In this document: positions 31,744 to 41,815 of the stretch, one piece after another
Layout: each line of letters starts with the position of its first letter
How positions within the stretch are numbered: position 1 is the first letter of the stretch
Assembly: GCA_001824435.1 (NCBI GenBank)
Contig: MHXH01000025.1
Coordinates: forward strand, 1-51,155
Direction of reading: 5' to 3'
Source of the DNA: Parcubacteria group bacterium RIFCSPLOWO2_01_FULL_48_18
Lineage (GTDB): Bacteria > Patescibacteriota > Minisyncoccia > UBA6257 > WO2-01-48-18
DNA: 51,155 nucleotides
The notes under the pieces: generated by a model
The model's input: the letters and a program-made list of their open reading frames with translations, nothing else
Told to the model about the DNA's origin: nothing
The model's database searches: none
Translations under genes and position numbers: made by a program

Positions 31744-32502
31744 CTAGTACTGGTGTTTCGTTGCGACCACAAGAAACATCATTGTTAATACTGCGAATAT
31801 TAATGCTTGGATAAAACCGACGAACAGTTCCAGTCCGTAAAATGGAACAGGGGCAATTACCGGCGCCAAAAATGTAATAATTACTAACAGTACTTCTCCT
31901 GCAAAAACATTACCAAACAATCGAAAGCTGAATGAAATTATTTTAGCAAATTCGCTGATAAATTCAAGTAGTCCCACAAAGAAATTGATGGGATTTCTGA
32001 AGTTAAAAAACTTTCCGGCATGACGGAAGGCTCCCAATGCGCCAACGCCGAAATAATGACTAAGGGTCACCGCAATAAGCGCGAGCGCCAATGTCATGTT
32101 GAGATCGGAGTTCACGGACCGGAAAAATGGCACAAATGTTCGCTGCGCTTCACCATGCTCCTCTCGAATAGCCTCTTCATAAAAACCGATGCTTCCGACG
32201 CCGGGCAAAATACCTGCCCAATTCGCAAGAAGAACGAAAATGAAAATCGTCGCAACAATCGGGAAAAATCGTTCGGCGTCCTTTCGATTGCCGGCAATGG
32301 TAGTCATAAAATTCAGCAACCCGTCAATTGCCATCTCGGAAAAGTTCTGTGAACCGGCAGGTAAAACCGCGAGTCGCCTGCTTAACATATACGCCCCTAA
32401 AATTAAAAACGCCATCACGAGCCATGAAGTCAGCAGTGTATTCGTGATCGGGAATCCGAAAAGTTCTACGATTTTTTCTGCGGAAAGAGAAATGTGAACC
32501 AT
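31744..32502 (-). CDS. atpB: F1F0 ATP synthase subunit a
   Basis: 252 residues, five to six membrane helices. The essential Arg is in ISFSFRLFGNVFAGE, and the last helix has FVGFIQALIFAVLTMMFLV. It forms the ion half-channels with the c-ring. It follows atpZ by 12 bases. Confidence 0.96.
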   Translation of the reverse strand: MVHISLSAEKIVELFGFPITNTLLTSWLVMAFLILGAYMLSRRLAVLPAGSQNFSEMAIDGLLNFMTTIAGNRKDAERFFPIVATIFIFVLLANWAGILPGVGSIGFYEEAIREEHGEAQRTFVPFFRSVNSDLNMTLALALIAVTLSHYFGVGALGAFRHAGKFFNFRNPINFFVGLLEFISEFAKIISFSFRLFGNVFAGEVLLVIITFLAPVIAPVPFYGLELFVGFIQALIFAVLTMMFLVVATKHQY

Positions 32503-32514
32503 AAAAATCAGAAT

Positions 32515-32763
32515 CTAGAATTTGGAATTTAGAATATTGACTACCTTTTTGTAGATTAAGTAGCTTGATGTCAAAATTGAGAGAAAAATTCCTACCAGAA
32601 GCAATATGGGCGATGTATTGAAATATGAATCCGCAACTCGACCGAGAAGCGCTAAACCCACAATTGGAATCGCAATCGTATAACCCAATTCCCATGCCAG
32701 GACAAGGGGGGCAACGCGCAGCTTTGACGGAGTACCGCTTTCTTGATCCTGATTATCCTCCAT
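32515..32763 (-). CDS. AtpZ/AtpI-like ATP synthase accessory membrane protein
   Basis: About 82 residues from the ATG at 32763. The frame is open to 32802, but that covers the promoter. Two membrane helices: LVLAWELGYTIAIPIVGLAL and ILLLVGIFLSILTSSYLIY. AtpI/AtpZ helps c-ring assembly or ion supply in other bacteria. It is first in the operon, as usual. Confidence 0.85.
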   Translation of the reverse strand: MEDNQDQESGTPSKLRVAPLVLAWELGYTIAIPIVGLALLGRVADSYFNTSPILLLVGIFLSILTSSYLIYKKVVNILNSKF

Positions 32764-32773
32764 CTTAGGAGTA

Positions 32774-32802
32774 ATTATAAAAGAACGGGGGCAAACGGTC
32801 AA
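32774..32802 (-). promoter_or_regulatory. atp operon promoter
   Basis: -35 TTGACC (32802-32797), 17-bp spacer and consensus -10 TATAAT (32779-32774). The expected start point is about 4 bases before the ATG at 32763, so the transcript is nearly leaderless. Confidence 0.8.
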
Positions 32803-32840
32803 TTTTTAAATGAACTCCCTTTATCAGGATACTTCGCGCT

Positions 32841-32870
32841 TTAAAGCGGCGTTCAGAGGCGCCGCTTTAA
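32841..32870. terminator. hairpin after the Cys-repeat protein gene
   Basis: TTAAAGCGGCG / CGCCGCTTTAA, an 11-bp perfect stem with an 8-base loop. No long T-run on the minus side. Probably separates the 218-aa gene from the atp operon. Confidence 0.6.
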
Positions 32871-32896
32871 TATCCATACAGTTGGAATCAAGATGT

Positions 32897-33553
32897 CTAT
32901 CGGCCGACATTGGATTTGCAGCTTTGCTTCGTTTGGCTATTAGTAATTTTGTCGCACAGCGATGGATCGCGGTAGGCCTGATTCATGTAGCAGTTGTCGC
33001 GGCCGTTTGCGGTGGTAATTTTCTTGCAACCTTCAACATCTCCGGTTCGCGAAACGTAATTTGTGATGCAATTCTCTTTCTCGTTCACTGAACGAATTTT
33101 CTCGCAAGCAGAAACATCGCCGGTCTGCTGGGCAATCGATAAATAACAACGATCGCGAGCCTCAAAAGCCGCTCCTTCGCATACGGTTTCATCCCCGGTT
33201 TTAGACGCAATAAGCGAATAACACATGCCATGCACCTCGGCCGGACCCTTCAAACTCTTGCAAATTTCAACGCTGCTCTTATCAACCGCAAAGGCAAGCC
33301 TGCATACATCTTGAGCAACATTCGGATATAAACCACTCAAGCTCCCATCGCCGAATGAACCGGTGTATATCGGTATTTGATCGCACAGTTTTTCATCTGA
33401 CGGCGCGCTGGCCGCCGGCACTTCTTTTATAACCTCCTTAATTACTTCCTTTACCTCGGCTGGCGCCGAACCTTTCTGGTAGGAATATATTCCAAAGCCA
33501 AGACTTACGACCAGCAAAATTGAGAGAATGACAATGATTACAGTTTTGTCCAT
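32897..33553 (-). CDS. membrane-anchored protein with repeated Cys-pair units
   Basis: 218 residues. An N-terminal helix (about 4-24), then a charged VKEVIKEVIKEVP segment, then an exported part with about five units of roughly 28 residues. The units carry a Cys-x-x-Ile/Leu element and a second Cys before Tyr/Ile (CEKIRSVNEKENC, CKKITTANGRDNC, CDKITNSQTKQSC). Each pair probably forms a disulfide or a small helical hairpin. The repeat family is not recognised. It lies upstream of the giant surface gene's end and could be co-exported. Confidence 0.7.
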   Translation of the reverse strand: MDKTVIIVILSILLVVSLGFGIYSYQKGSAPAEVKEVIKEVIKEVPAASAPSDEKLCDQIPIYTGSFGDGSLSGLYPNVAQDVCRLAFAVDKSSVEICKSLKGPAEVHGMCYSLIASKTGDETVCEGAAFEARDRCYLSIAQQTGDVSACEKIRSVNEKENCITNYVSRTGDVEGCKKITTANGRDNCYMNQAYRDPSLCDKITNSQTKQSCKSNVGR

Positions 33554-33608
33554 AGTTTCATTTAATTAACATTTCATCGGTCGACCTTTATCCCCATGGT
33601 TTCTAATG

Positions 33609-36600
33609 TTAGATTCCAAGAAGCGCATTAACCTTCTTTCTGGTGGATGGACCAACAAAGCCATTTCCGGTATTCAATCCGACGGGTAACAAAATTTCTG
33701 ACGCGTATTTTTCTTGGAATTGAAGGACTGCTTGTTTAGTGAGATCGCCGAAAAAGCCGGTGATCAAACCCTCCGGATAGACCCCCTCTTTAATAAGCAG
33801 TTCTTGAAGCATTGTCACGTCCTCTCCAATTGCTCCGCGAGCAAGGTTGCGGAGGATTTCTTTTTTTGTTGCCTGCCCTGGAGATAAACCCGCAATGCCG
33901 CGGTCAAGAATTTCATTTATTTTTTTCCGGGTTGAAGGACCAACAAAGCCGTTACCGCCGGTCAAGCCGCTGGGAACAAGAATATCAGTAGTATACTTCT
34001 CCTGAAAACGGATCACGGCTTGCTTGGTCAAATCTCCGAAGAAGCCCGTAACGAGGCCTTCGGGGTAAACGCCTTCTTTAACCAACAATTCTTGAAGAGT
34101 TTTTACGTCATCGCCAAGGGAACCAAGGTTCAAATTTCGTAAAACCTCGAGTTTTCTAGTCTGGCCGGGCGGCAAATCTTTCTCTTTTGCAGCTGTCCCA
34201 ACCGCTTTCACGCTTACCTGGTCAGAGTTCACCGACTCGTTGCCGGCCGGATCAATGGCGCGGACGGAATAATAGTATACCGTGCCGTCAACAACGGTAC
34301 TGTCTATAAATTCTGCTCCGGGAATTTCTGCGGCAACAGCCGCACCAAGAACACCGGAAACATCCGATCTATACACCTTCGCGTGCCGGAAATCCGCTGT
34401 TGGGTTACGCCAGGTTACCCTAATCTTGCCCGAGCCGATAGCGGAGACGCTTACATTAGTCGGCCCCAGTGACGGAGTAATGTCTGCCGCAGAAACAATT
34501 GCAAAACGAGTAAGATGCTTAACTCTGGCAATAACGACATTCTTTTCTTTGTCGATGGTGAAATTATCAACTTTCATCCACGCTTGCGCCACTTCATCAA
34601 AAAAGCTCGGCACGATTGAATCTTCGCTCATCCCCTGCCGTTTCAGCTCGGCTTCATCATACGGAAGGCTTATTTCTACTTCTTGCTGAAAGTCTTTAAC
34701 TTCTTTTCCGGCTTGATCCTTGATGGTGATGTCATACGCTGCGCCGAGAACTTTCGCGGCAGGCTGAACCGGCACTTCTACGGTTGGCGTCATTTGAACC
34801 GTGACATTGCCGCTCGCTGCGGCGCTTTTAGGCGGAATTACCACTTTCGCGCCATCTTCGTCTTGGGCTACAATGGATTGAATCGCACTCTTTACTACAT
34901 TTACCGGCTGGGGAAGCGGGCGCAGGCTAAAGACGGTGAGCGTAAGCTCAACCGGCGGTACTCCGGCCGCAGAAACGTCAATGATTACCTCCGAAGATTT
35001 ATGCGGGATATTGTTTATTTCTTTGCCGGCGCCCAAGTGCCACCGATCATCTATGGAGAGCTGGAAACTAAAGTTGCCGTCTATATCTGTCCTTGCTTGA
35101 TGAGACCTGCCTTTCTCCGACCAAGCCCACACCAATGCGTCAGATGGCGCGCCGTCAGCTAATCTTGTCGCGCCGACGATCACTGCGGTATTCGCCATTT
35201 CCGGTCTGCGGAATACAAGGGTAATCAGCCTTTCTTCTTTTGCCGTTAGTTCAAGCATTTGCTCTTCAGGATTTATATAACCGGCCTCGGAAGACAAAGA
35301 GGCCCTCACATAATATCTGCCCGGCGTTGTCAGAAAAACTGCGATGCCGGAGCCGTCCGATTTTCTAAATTCAGATGAAGGGGTAGTTGCTTGCGACGGC
35401 TGGGGATTTGCAGCACTCATTGCGTCCAAAACAATCGTGACGCCGCTTAAAGGATTGCCACTTTCGTCAAACACTCGCACGGTGATTTTAGCATCTGCTG
35501 CCGGAACGACAAAATTTGCTGTTATCGTTTCTGACTGCGGAGCATCTGTAAATTGGACTTCTTGGAATTGTCTCGGTTCTCGCCATTTTGCGACCGTGGG
35601 ATTTACAGGCCGAATGCCCACCAGCCACTTACCCGGACCCACGCGGAGTAAATACTTTCCCTGACTATCGGTAAGCGTACTTCTCCATTCGCCAGAACTT
35701 TGATTATAGGCGCCCACGTGGGCGTCGGATACCGGCTCGCCGTTTGTGAATGTTACGGCGCCCTTAATAATTTTTGCCGACAAGCCAAACGCTAGATTAA
35801 TCGTTTTTGTTTCGCCGCTTGAAAGAGAAAATTCAACCGGATCGGGTTTCAACAAATCGGTCATTCCCGAAGGCGCAAAAACTTCAATAAAATAGACTCC
35901 CGCCGGAAGGCTTACGCGATAAAATCCGTTCACGTTAGTCGTGGCCGTATGACTCAAGCTGAAGTCTTTTTTAAACATATGCACGCCAACACCGGAGAGA
36001 GGTGCTCCGAATGAATTGGTAACAGTTCCCTGAACATAACTTGGGGACACGGGCGGCGGAAGCGGCAAAATCTCCGTTTGGGCGAATGAAACTTTTTTCT
36101 CAAGCGTATTATTGGCTTCGTTAGATTCTTCAATCGCATTATTCGGATCAATCGTTGCCTTTATTCTATGTTCGCCTGACAAATATTGCGGCTGACCTAC
36201 GGTTACGCCTCCGGGAAAAAGAAAAGACTGATTAGAAAACGTGCTTAAGCTGTATGTCCATTTCAACTGGTCATCTATCCAAATGTAAAGATGTCCGACG
36301 CCGCTTGGCGAGCTTGCTTCTCCGATATTGCCGATTTTTACCGAGAGCTTTCCGTTATCATCGTAAATATCGAGAACGGTTAAATCCGGCTTGGAAGGGG
36401 GAGGCGGGGGCGGCGACGCCAGCACGGTAGAACTTACCCAAAAAACAGTAGTTGCAGCCGGCATGGACATAACCGGCATTCCCGAAAGCGAACCATATCC
36501 CCAGATATTGACTACATATTTTTTATTCGGATCCAGCGCAGGGCCGTCATACACATACGGCGGCGAGCCGATTTGATACCATTTTTGCCAGACAATAGAA

Positions 36601-39600
36601 GACGCCCCTTGGCTCAACAAAGATTGATCAGCCACTACAATATTATAGGGTCTGGAGCCTTGAGCCCATCCGCTTATCGAAGTCCAATTGAAAGTTGGAA
36701 TAAGTGGCGCGGGAGATTGATCTTGGGTCGGGCTTTGAATAGTGAGGTGCGGGAGCAGACGATGAGTGGTGATTGCGGACAGCGTGCCTTCGTTGCCGGA
36801 AAAATCAACCGCAACTAGATAAAAACTGTGATCGCCTACGGCAAAATAAGAGGATGGTTGAACCTCTTTGGTTATAATAACCCAATTATCCGGATCGTTA
36901 GTGGGGCTTACTCCCCATTCGCCGGAAGAGCCAAATTTCGGCCCCGAAGCAGTTTCGAGTTTCTCAAATTCTGCAACGCGGCTAAAACTTGTCCAGCCTG
37001 GTTTTTTGTGATACAGACGAAGTTCGGCCGTACTGGTGTTATTGACCAACGAGTACCGAAATGAAACTGACTGCGAAAAAAGACCGATGCGCGGCGGCTG
37101 GCTAATGCCCCAATTCGCCAGCATTTCAGTGGGAGCGGGTAAAATGACTGATGGCAAGGTAGACGTAGAAGCCGCGACTGTTGAAGAAGCAACCCAGAAC
37201 GTGGTAGTGGCGAAATTCATCGAAATATACGCTCTCTTATCTGTGGTTGCGGCAGAACCGGCACGGATATAGACGGTGTACGATTTTCCGGGCTCAAAAG
37301 CAGAACCGGTATATGTTTTTGAATACTCGGTAATACCGGAAACATTGTACGAAACAAATGTATCCCACCTCACGCTTGTCGCGTCGTACACTTTAATAGT
37401 TGCGTATAAATTATTGTACGGCCATCCGCTGGGCACGGTCCACATAAATATCGGCGTTGGCGAAACAGGAGAAACGGCCGCAGTTGGACTTTTAATAACC
37501 GTTCTGTCCAAGGCGTAGTGATACGCAAGGGCCGAGGCCGACCCTTCAACTCCGGAAGAGTCAACCGTAGTCAAGTATGATTGGTATTCTCCTACGGGAA
37601 ATTGCGAAGAGGATCCGTTATTACTACCAGCAGTCCAGAAACCAACCGCGCAAAACGCAAGGGTCCATGAGCCGGAACGCAAATTACCGTTGCAAGAACC
37701 GCCCGTAGGATAAGGCGTGAGAAGCGAAGTGGGATTAGAGAACGTCGCGACAGCCGTGAACGCCGATTCTCCGGGCTTTTTCTGATACAGCCGGAAGGCG
37801 CTCACATTTGACATACTGCTCGTCGGATAGGTAAATCTCACATGTTGGCTATATATGCCTACATATGCCGGCGACGTTCCTCCGGCTCCCCACGTCGCTT
37901 CAATATTTATCGGGGCGACAACAGAAGACGAAGACGGAGACGGCGGCGGAGAAGTACTCGGAGTCGACGTAACATCCACATACACCGTATCGGCTGCTGA
38001 ACCGTATGCATTCGAACACGTAAGAGTGTAAGTTTTCAGCCCCGTCACCGTAACGCCTATAAAATTCCAAGTTCCGGAAGGAACGCCTTTATCTCCCGAA
38101 CCTGCCCACGTGCCTCCGGGAGTGCACGTAGTCGGGCTGTTCGTAGTAGTCCATGTCAAAGTGTAAGAGGCCGGAGCCGTGCGAAGTACCGTACCATCAA
38201 CATTATCCACCTTCAAGTCTATGGTGGGCGATGATCCGGATGGCGGAGGAGGCGGCGGAGGTGGAGGCGGAGGTGGAGGCGGAGAAAAACCTCCATTCGT
38301 CAACACTTCGCTCGCGCTCAAGGCGCGATTGTAAATCCTCAAGTTATCTATATCGGTATCAACTGCCGAATCTCCAATAATAATATCGTTTGCGGGTGTT
38401 CTTACCGAACCAGAGTACTCCGGATACTGCGTAAGGCTAAGAGAATGGGTGAGGGCACCATCAAGGTAATACGCGGCTTCGCTGGAATTTCTTGTATAGG
38501 CCACATGATGCCATGCACCGTGAGACAGTTGATTAGGATTTGAAGTTTGACTCCAGTAGCCGGTATTCACGGCAGTATAGCCTGTGATAATGGGTCCAAA
38601 ATTGTATTGATTCCACAGCTGCCGAAATACCCTGAAATTGTAATTATTCGTGGGGGATCCTTTATACACGAGGTCCTGCAAAAAGCTCCGGTCGGCTCGT
38701 TGGCGGAACCAAAACTCAACGGTGAATGAAGTGGGAAGATCATAGACGCCATTATAAGGAATTTTTACGTAGTCGCTTGCCGATGGAATATACGCATAAC
38801 CGCCTAACTTTCCTCCGCTGGAATTAAATACGGCACTTCCTATTGTTACGGCGTTCGGTTTTCCGGAAATCTCGTTATTGCCGTTTCCGTCGAATTTCCA
38901 GTAACCGATCAACGACGAATCACCGCTTCCGCTCGGGGTTGTTACAGATATCTGCGAGCTCTGCGAAGATTCATTGTTATTTCCGTCAAGTGCCGATACG
39001 GCATAGGTATAGGTCGTAGCCGGTGAAACAAGCGTGTCGGTCACAGAAAGGCTGGGAGAAAAAACGTACGCGAAAAACGATCCGCTCTTGAAAACCCTAT
39101 ATGACGTGACTCCAACATTATCGCTTGCCGCATTCCAGGATAAAGAAACCGAATTGGACAAGACCGACGTTGCGGTTAAACCGGTAGGAGCTGTCGGCGG
39201 CTGAGTGTCTGCGCCGCCCGGCATCGTAACAGTCGGCTGATTAGAACTCAAGGAACAACCTGTTGCGGTACAAGCATTGACCCTATATTTATAGGTCCCG
39301 TTTGCAACTCCGCTATGGACCCAGGAGGTCGCGTTGGCCGCAAGATTGAATCCTACTTGAGCCAAAACGCTCCCGTCGGCGGCCAATTGGTAGACACTGT
39401 AATGTGTTTCATTCGTGGCGTTATCCGTCCAGGTCAAATTCACATTTGAACCGCTCGCTATGGCAGTGAGGTTTGTGGGGCTTGCCGCGAAGGTAGTTGC
39501 GGCGTAAGCGACAGAAACGACATTGGAATCGGTGGATGAACCGTAAGAATTAACCGCATTAAGTTTGTATTCGTACGTTCCGGGCATTATGCCGTAATCG

Positions 39601-41459
39601 GTAATGCCCATCTGTGTTGAATTCGCGGAAAAATCAGATTGCGTTACTCTTCGCCACGTCGTAATTCCTTGCACCCTCGTATATAGGGTGAAGCCGGTTT
39701 CATTGCTCGATGTATCCGACCAGGTGAAATTCGTGCTCACGCCATTACCTCCGTATAAATAGCCAGATAAGCTTGAAGGCGCAGTCGGCACATTGGAAGC
39801 GCCCTGCGTCGTCGCGCTCACCGAACCGCTCTGCGGTGAAACATTGCTGGTAGTGTTATAGCCGGCAACGGTATAGCTGTAAGAAGTGTTGGCCGACAAA
39901 CCGGTGTCGCTATAAGAATTAGAAGTTGTATTCGTAAGGAATGAGCCGTTTCTATAAATCTTGTAGCCTACATTATTTATTGAAGCGTTCCAGGAAAGAT
40001 TAATTTGCGAGGAAGAGATGGCTGAAGCAGAAAATCCGGAAGGGGTTAAAGGAGGAACAGCAGCTGACACCGACATCGGAGTAGACCATGTTGACTCTGC
40101 CCCTGCTCCGAAGTTGTCGCGTGCTTGCGCCTTTATATAGTACGTTCCTGCCGCGGTCCATGTGTGCGAAACCGAAACTGCCGTCCCGCCCGCTTGAGGC
40201 GTAATAAAAGGCGATGACGAGAAAGTCGAACCATCTCCCCAGTCAAAAACCGCCTGCACTTGATCGCCATCATTATCGGGGGAAAGATAGGTTGAGTACT
40301 CGTATGAAGTTTGCGTGTTTACGTTTTGAGGCCCGGTCGGTGTCGCGGGGGCAGGCGGCGAATTATTCGTGGTATCGGCAACATTCGCGTACGCGCTCGT
40401 GGACCAACCTGATTCCCGGCCCGTCACATCTCTTGCTTTGGTTCGCACCGTGTAGGATCCTGCCGAACTCCACGCATGCGAGGCAACGACGTCAAAACCA
40501 CCGGCAGTAACCGTATAGAATGGGCTCTCAAAAGAAGTTCCATCGCCCCAGTCAAAAATTATTTTAAGCTGATCGCCGTCCGGGTCTGGCGCAAGACGAG
40601 AAAGATAACTGTAGGTTGAGTTCGTTCTCACGGACGAAAGACCGGCTGGCCATCCTGGAGCTGGCGGAGGGCTACTCACTTCTATGGTTCCCGTAACCGT
40701 GTTGGAGTTGGGCGAGCAACCGTAGGTATTGCACGCCTGAACATAATAGTCATAGGTGCCGTTTGCAAGCGTCTGATCCATATAAAAATTCCACATCCGC
40801 GACGGTTCGCGAAGCTCCCAGCTCCCACCATTGAACCGGCGGTACAGCTTGAAAAAACTCGTATCGACTATGACGTTCCAATACAGCGTATGCGAAGTCG
40901 GGTTCGGCGACACGGCATTTATCGTCACAGTGGGCGCAGCGGTGGGAGCAGCGGCGGGAGAAAAAGGCACAACAGGGATCGTCAGGTTTCCCGCGTTCAC
41001 CGGCGCGCTATATGTCACATTGAGTACGTTCGAAATGTCGTTGGTCGCTTCCGCCCAAAAACGGTAATACCAACCGGTTTGGGGATTTCCCAAGGCCCAC
41101 TGCGCATTATTCGTAGACACCTGGAGAAACGTCTTTGAGGAGGAACAATCCGATGGCAATGGAGACGAAGAATAACAGAAATATATCGTAACGTTCCCGC
41201 TGTTCAAATTGGTATTCGTATAGGTTCCGCCCCAAATCTCCGAAGTCCATCCGTGATAGGCATACGCCGAAGGAATTGATAAAAGATTCTGAAGCGACAA
41301 GAACAACTTTTGAAACCGGGTAAGGTAGTTCGAAAGTAACGCCAATTGTTCTTGAGTCTGAACATCAGTCGTTATCGCTGCGTGAGTAACTGGAGCAATA
41401 ACAAAAAGACCTATAGCAAGAAAAGTAATCGTGAAAACAACCCAATTATCTTTTTTCAT
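33609..41459 (-). CDS. giant multidomain surface protein (PKD/FN3/LamG/CARDB/carboxypeptidase-regulatory/PG-binding)
   Basis: 2616 residues. A signal peptide (1-28) is followed by PKD-like domains (about 260-460, with DWGDGTSF and DWGDGSTF) and FN3 domains (460-840). A LamG/concanavalin-like domain (about 845-1055) is followed by a run of 14 Pro. Then come repeated bacterial Ig/FN3-like units (about 1170-1680), CARDB (about 1690-1800) and several carboxypeptidase-regulatory-like domains (1806-2160). A ZU5-like region (about 2190-2320) and FN3 precede two tandem peptidoglycan-binding domains (2433-2616, GFFGDLTKQAV twice). It is probably anchored to peptidoglycan by its C-terminus and presents adhesive domains outward. 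Residues about 2130-2420 are shared with the 765-aa neighbour. The role in host contact or biofilm is inferred. Confidence 0.88.
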   Translation of the reverse strand: MKKDNWVVFTITFLAIGLFVIAPVTHAAITTDVQTQEQLALLSNYLTRFQKLFLSLQNLLSIPSAYAYHGWTSEIWGGTYTNTNLNSGNVTIYFCYSSSPLPSDCSSSKTFLQVSTNNAQWALGNPQTGWYYRFWAEATNDISNVLNVTYSAPVNAGNLTIPVVPFSPAAAPTAAPTVTINAVSPNPTSHTLYWNVIVDTSFFKLYRRFNGGSWELREPSRMWNFYMDQTLANGTYDYYVQACNTYGCSPNSNTVTGTIEVSSPPPAPGWPAGLSSVRTNSTYSYLSRLAPDPDGDQLKIIFDWGDGTSFESPFYTVTAGGFDVVASHAWSSAGSYTVRTKARDVTGRESGWSTSAYANVADTTNNSPPAPATPTGPQNVNTQTSYEYSTYLSPDNDGDQVQAVFDWGDGSTFSSSPFITPQAGGTAVSVSHTWTAAGTYYIKAQARDNFGAGAESTWSTPMSVSAAVPPLTPSGFSASAISSSQINLSWNASINNVGYKIYRNGSFLTNTTSNSYSDTGLSANTSYSYTVAGYNTTSNVSPQSGSVSATTQGASNVPTAPSSLSGYLYGGNGVSTNFTWSDTSSNETGFTLYTRVQGITTWRRVTQSDFSANSTQMGITDYGIMPGTYEYKLNAVNSYGSSTDSNVVSVAYAATTFAASPTNLTAIASGSNVNLTWTDNATNETHYSVYQLAADGSVLAQVGFNLAANATSWVHSGVANGTYKYRVNACTATGCSLSSNQPTVTMPGGADTQPPTAPTGLTATSVLSNSVSLSWNAASDNVGVTSYRVFKSGSFFAYVFSPSLSVTDTLVSPATTYTYAVSALDGNNNESSQSSQISVTTPSGSGDSSLIGYWKFDGNGNNEISGKPNAVTIGSAVFNSSGGKLGGYAYIPSASDYVKIPYNGVYDLPTSFTVEFWFRQRADRSFLQDLVYKGSPTNNYNFRVFRQLWNQYNFGPIITGYTAVNTGYWSQTSNPNQLSHGAWHHVAYTRNSSEAAYYLDGALTHSLSLTQYPEYSGSVRTPANDIIIGDSAVDTDIDNLRIYNRALSASEVLTNGGFSPPPPPPPPPPPPPPSGSSPTIDLKVDNVDGTVLRTAPASYTLTWTTTNSPTTCTPGGTWAGSGDKGVPSGTWNFIGVTVTGLKTYTLTCSNAYGSAADTVYVDVTSTPSTSPPPSPSSSSVVAPINIEATWGAGGTSPAYVGIYSQHVRFTYPTSSMSNVSAFRLYQKKPGESAFTAVATFSNPTSLLTPYPTGGSCNGNLRSGSWTLAFCAVGFWTAGSNNGSSSQFPVGEYQSYLTTVDSSGVEGSASALAYHYALDRTVIKSPTAAVSPVSPTPIFMWTVPSGWPYNNLYATIKVYDATSVRWDTFVSYNVSGITEYSKTYTGSAFEPGKSYTVYIRAGSAATTDKRAYISMNFATTTFWVASSTVAASTSTLPSVILPAPTEMLANWGISQPPRIGLFSQSVSFRYSLVNNTSTAELRLYHKKPGWTSFSRVAEFEKLETASGPKFGSSGEWGVSPTNDPDNWVIITKEVQPSSYFAVGDHSFYLVAVDFSGNEGTLSAITTHRLLPHLTIQSPTQDQSPAPLIPTFNWTSISGWAQGSRPYNIVVADQSLLSQGASSIVWQKWYQIGSPPYVYDGPALDPNKKYVVNIWGYGSLSGMPVMSMPAATTVFWVSSTVLASPPPPPPSKPDLTVLDIYDDNGKLSVKIGNIGEASSPSGVGHLYIWIDDQLKWTYSLSTFSNQSFLFPGGVTVGQPQYLSGEHRIKATIDPNNAIEESNEANNTLEKKVSFAQTEILPLPPPVSPSYVQGTVTNSFGAPLSGVGVHMFKKDFSLSHTATTNVNGFYRVSLPAGVYFIEVFAPSGMTDLLKPDPVEFSLSSGETKTINLAFGLSAKIIKGAVTFTNGEPVSDAHVGAYNQSSGEWRSTLTDSQGKYLLRVGPGKWLVGIRPVNPTVAKWREPRQFQEVQFTDAPQSETITANFVVPAADAKITVRVFDESGNPLSGVTIVLDAMSAANPQPSQATTPSSEFRKSDGSGIAVFLTTPGRYYVRASLSSEAGYINPEEQMLELTAKEERLITLVFRRPEMANTAVIVGATRLADGAPSDALVWAWSEKGRSHQARTDIDGNFSFQLSIDDRWHLGAGKEINNIPHKSSEVIIDVSAAGVPPVELTLTVFSLRPLPQPVNVVKSAIQSIVAQDEDGAKVVIPPKSAAASGNVTVQMTPTVEVPVQPAAKVLGAAYDITIKDQAGKEVKDFQQEVEISLPYDEAELKRQGMSEDSIVPSFFDEVAQAWMKVDNFTIDKEKNVVIARVKHLTRFAIVSAADITPSLGPTNVSVSAIGSGKIRVTWRNPTADFRHAKVYRSDVSGVLGAAVAAEIPGAEFIDSTVVDGTVYYYSVRAIDPAGNESVNSDQVSVKAVGTAAKEKDLPPGQTRKLEVLRNLNLGSLGDDVKTLQELLVKEGVYPEGLVTGFFGDLTKQAVIRFQEKYTTDILVPSGLTGGNGFVGPSTRKKINEILDRGIAGLSPGQATKKEILRNLARGAIGEDVTMLQELLIKEGVYPEGLITGFFGDLTKQAVLQFQEKYASEILLPVGLNTGNGFVGPSTRKKVNALLGI

Positions 41460-41476
41460 AAAAATACCTCGGCGCG

Positions 41477-41759
41477 TTAAGGATTATTAAATGTTGCGGC
41501 AAGAGAAAAACTGGCTTCTCCGGGTTTTTTCTGATACAGCCGAAACGCGCTTACGCTTGCAATGCTGCTTGAGGGATACTTAAACTAATTATGGTCGTGC
41601 AATCCGACATATCCCCGGCGCATGCCCTCCGGCAGCCCACAGCGCTTCAACGTTTGTCGACGCCGGCAAATGGTTTGGCGCATCGGCAACAGAAACACCG
41701 GCAATCGCGAAAGTGGCTGCACAAAGAAAAATTATAGGAAAATAGCTACGAATAAGAAT
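41477..41759 (-). pseudogene. remnant of a related secreted protein gene
   Basis: Translation gives a signal-peptide-like start (YFPIIFLCAATFAIAGVSVADA), then NVEALWAAGGHAPG. After a frameshift near a GGGG run it continues HN-stop-FKYPSSSIASVSAFRLY and QKKPGEASFSLAATFNNP before TAA. The giant protein has the matching TYPTSSMSNVSAFRLYQKKP. The start codon is ATT behind a good GGAG. So it has no ATG, one frameshift, one amber codon and early truncation. Confidence 0.75.
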
Positions 41760-41815
41760 CTATTCTCCAATCTTACCAAAACTGCTCTGTTCCAGCTTTA
41801 GAGTTGTCCACACCA

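Noticed and set aside
38240-38290. Proline run as a possible frameshift or assembly error in the giant gene
   Set aside because: The frame is continuous on both sides with domains in the expected order. Proline linkers are normal in such proteins.
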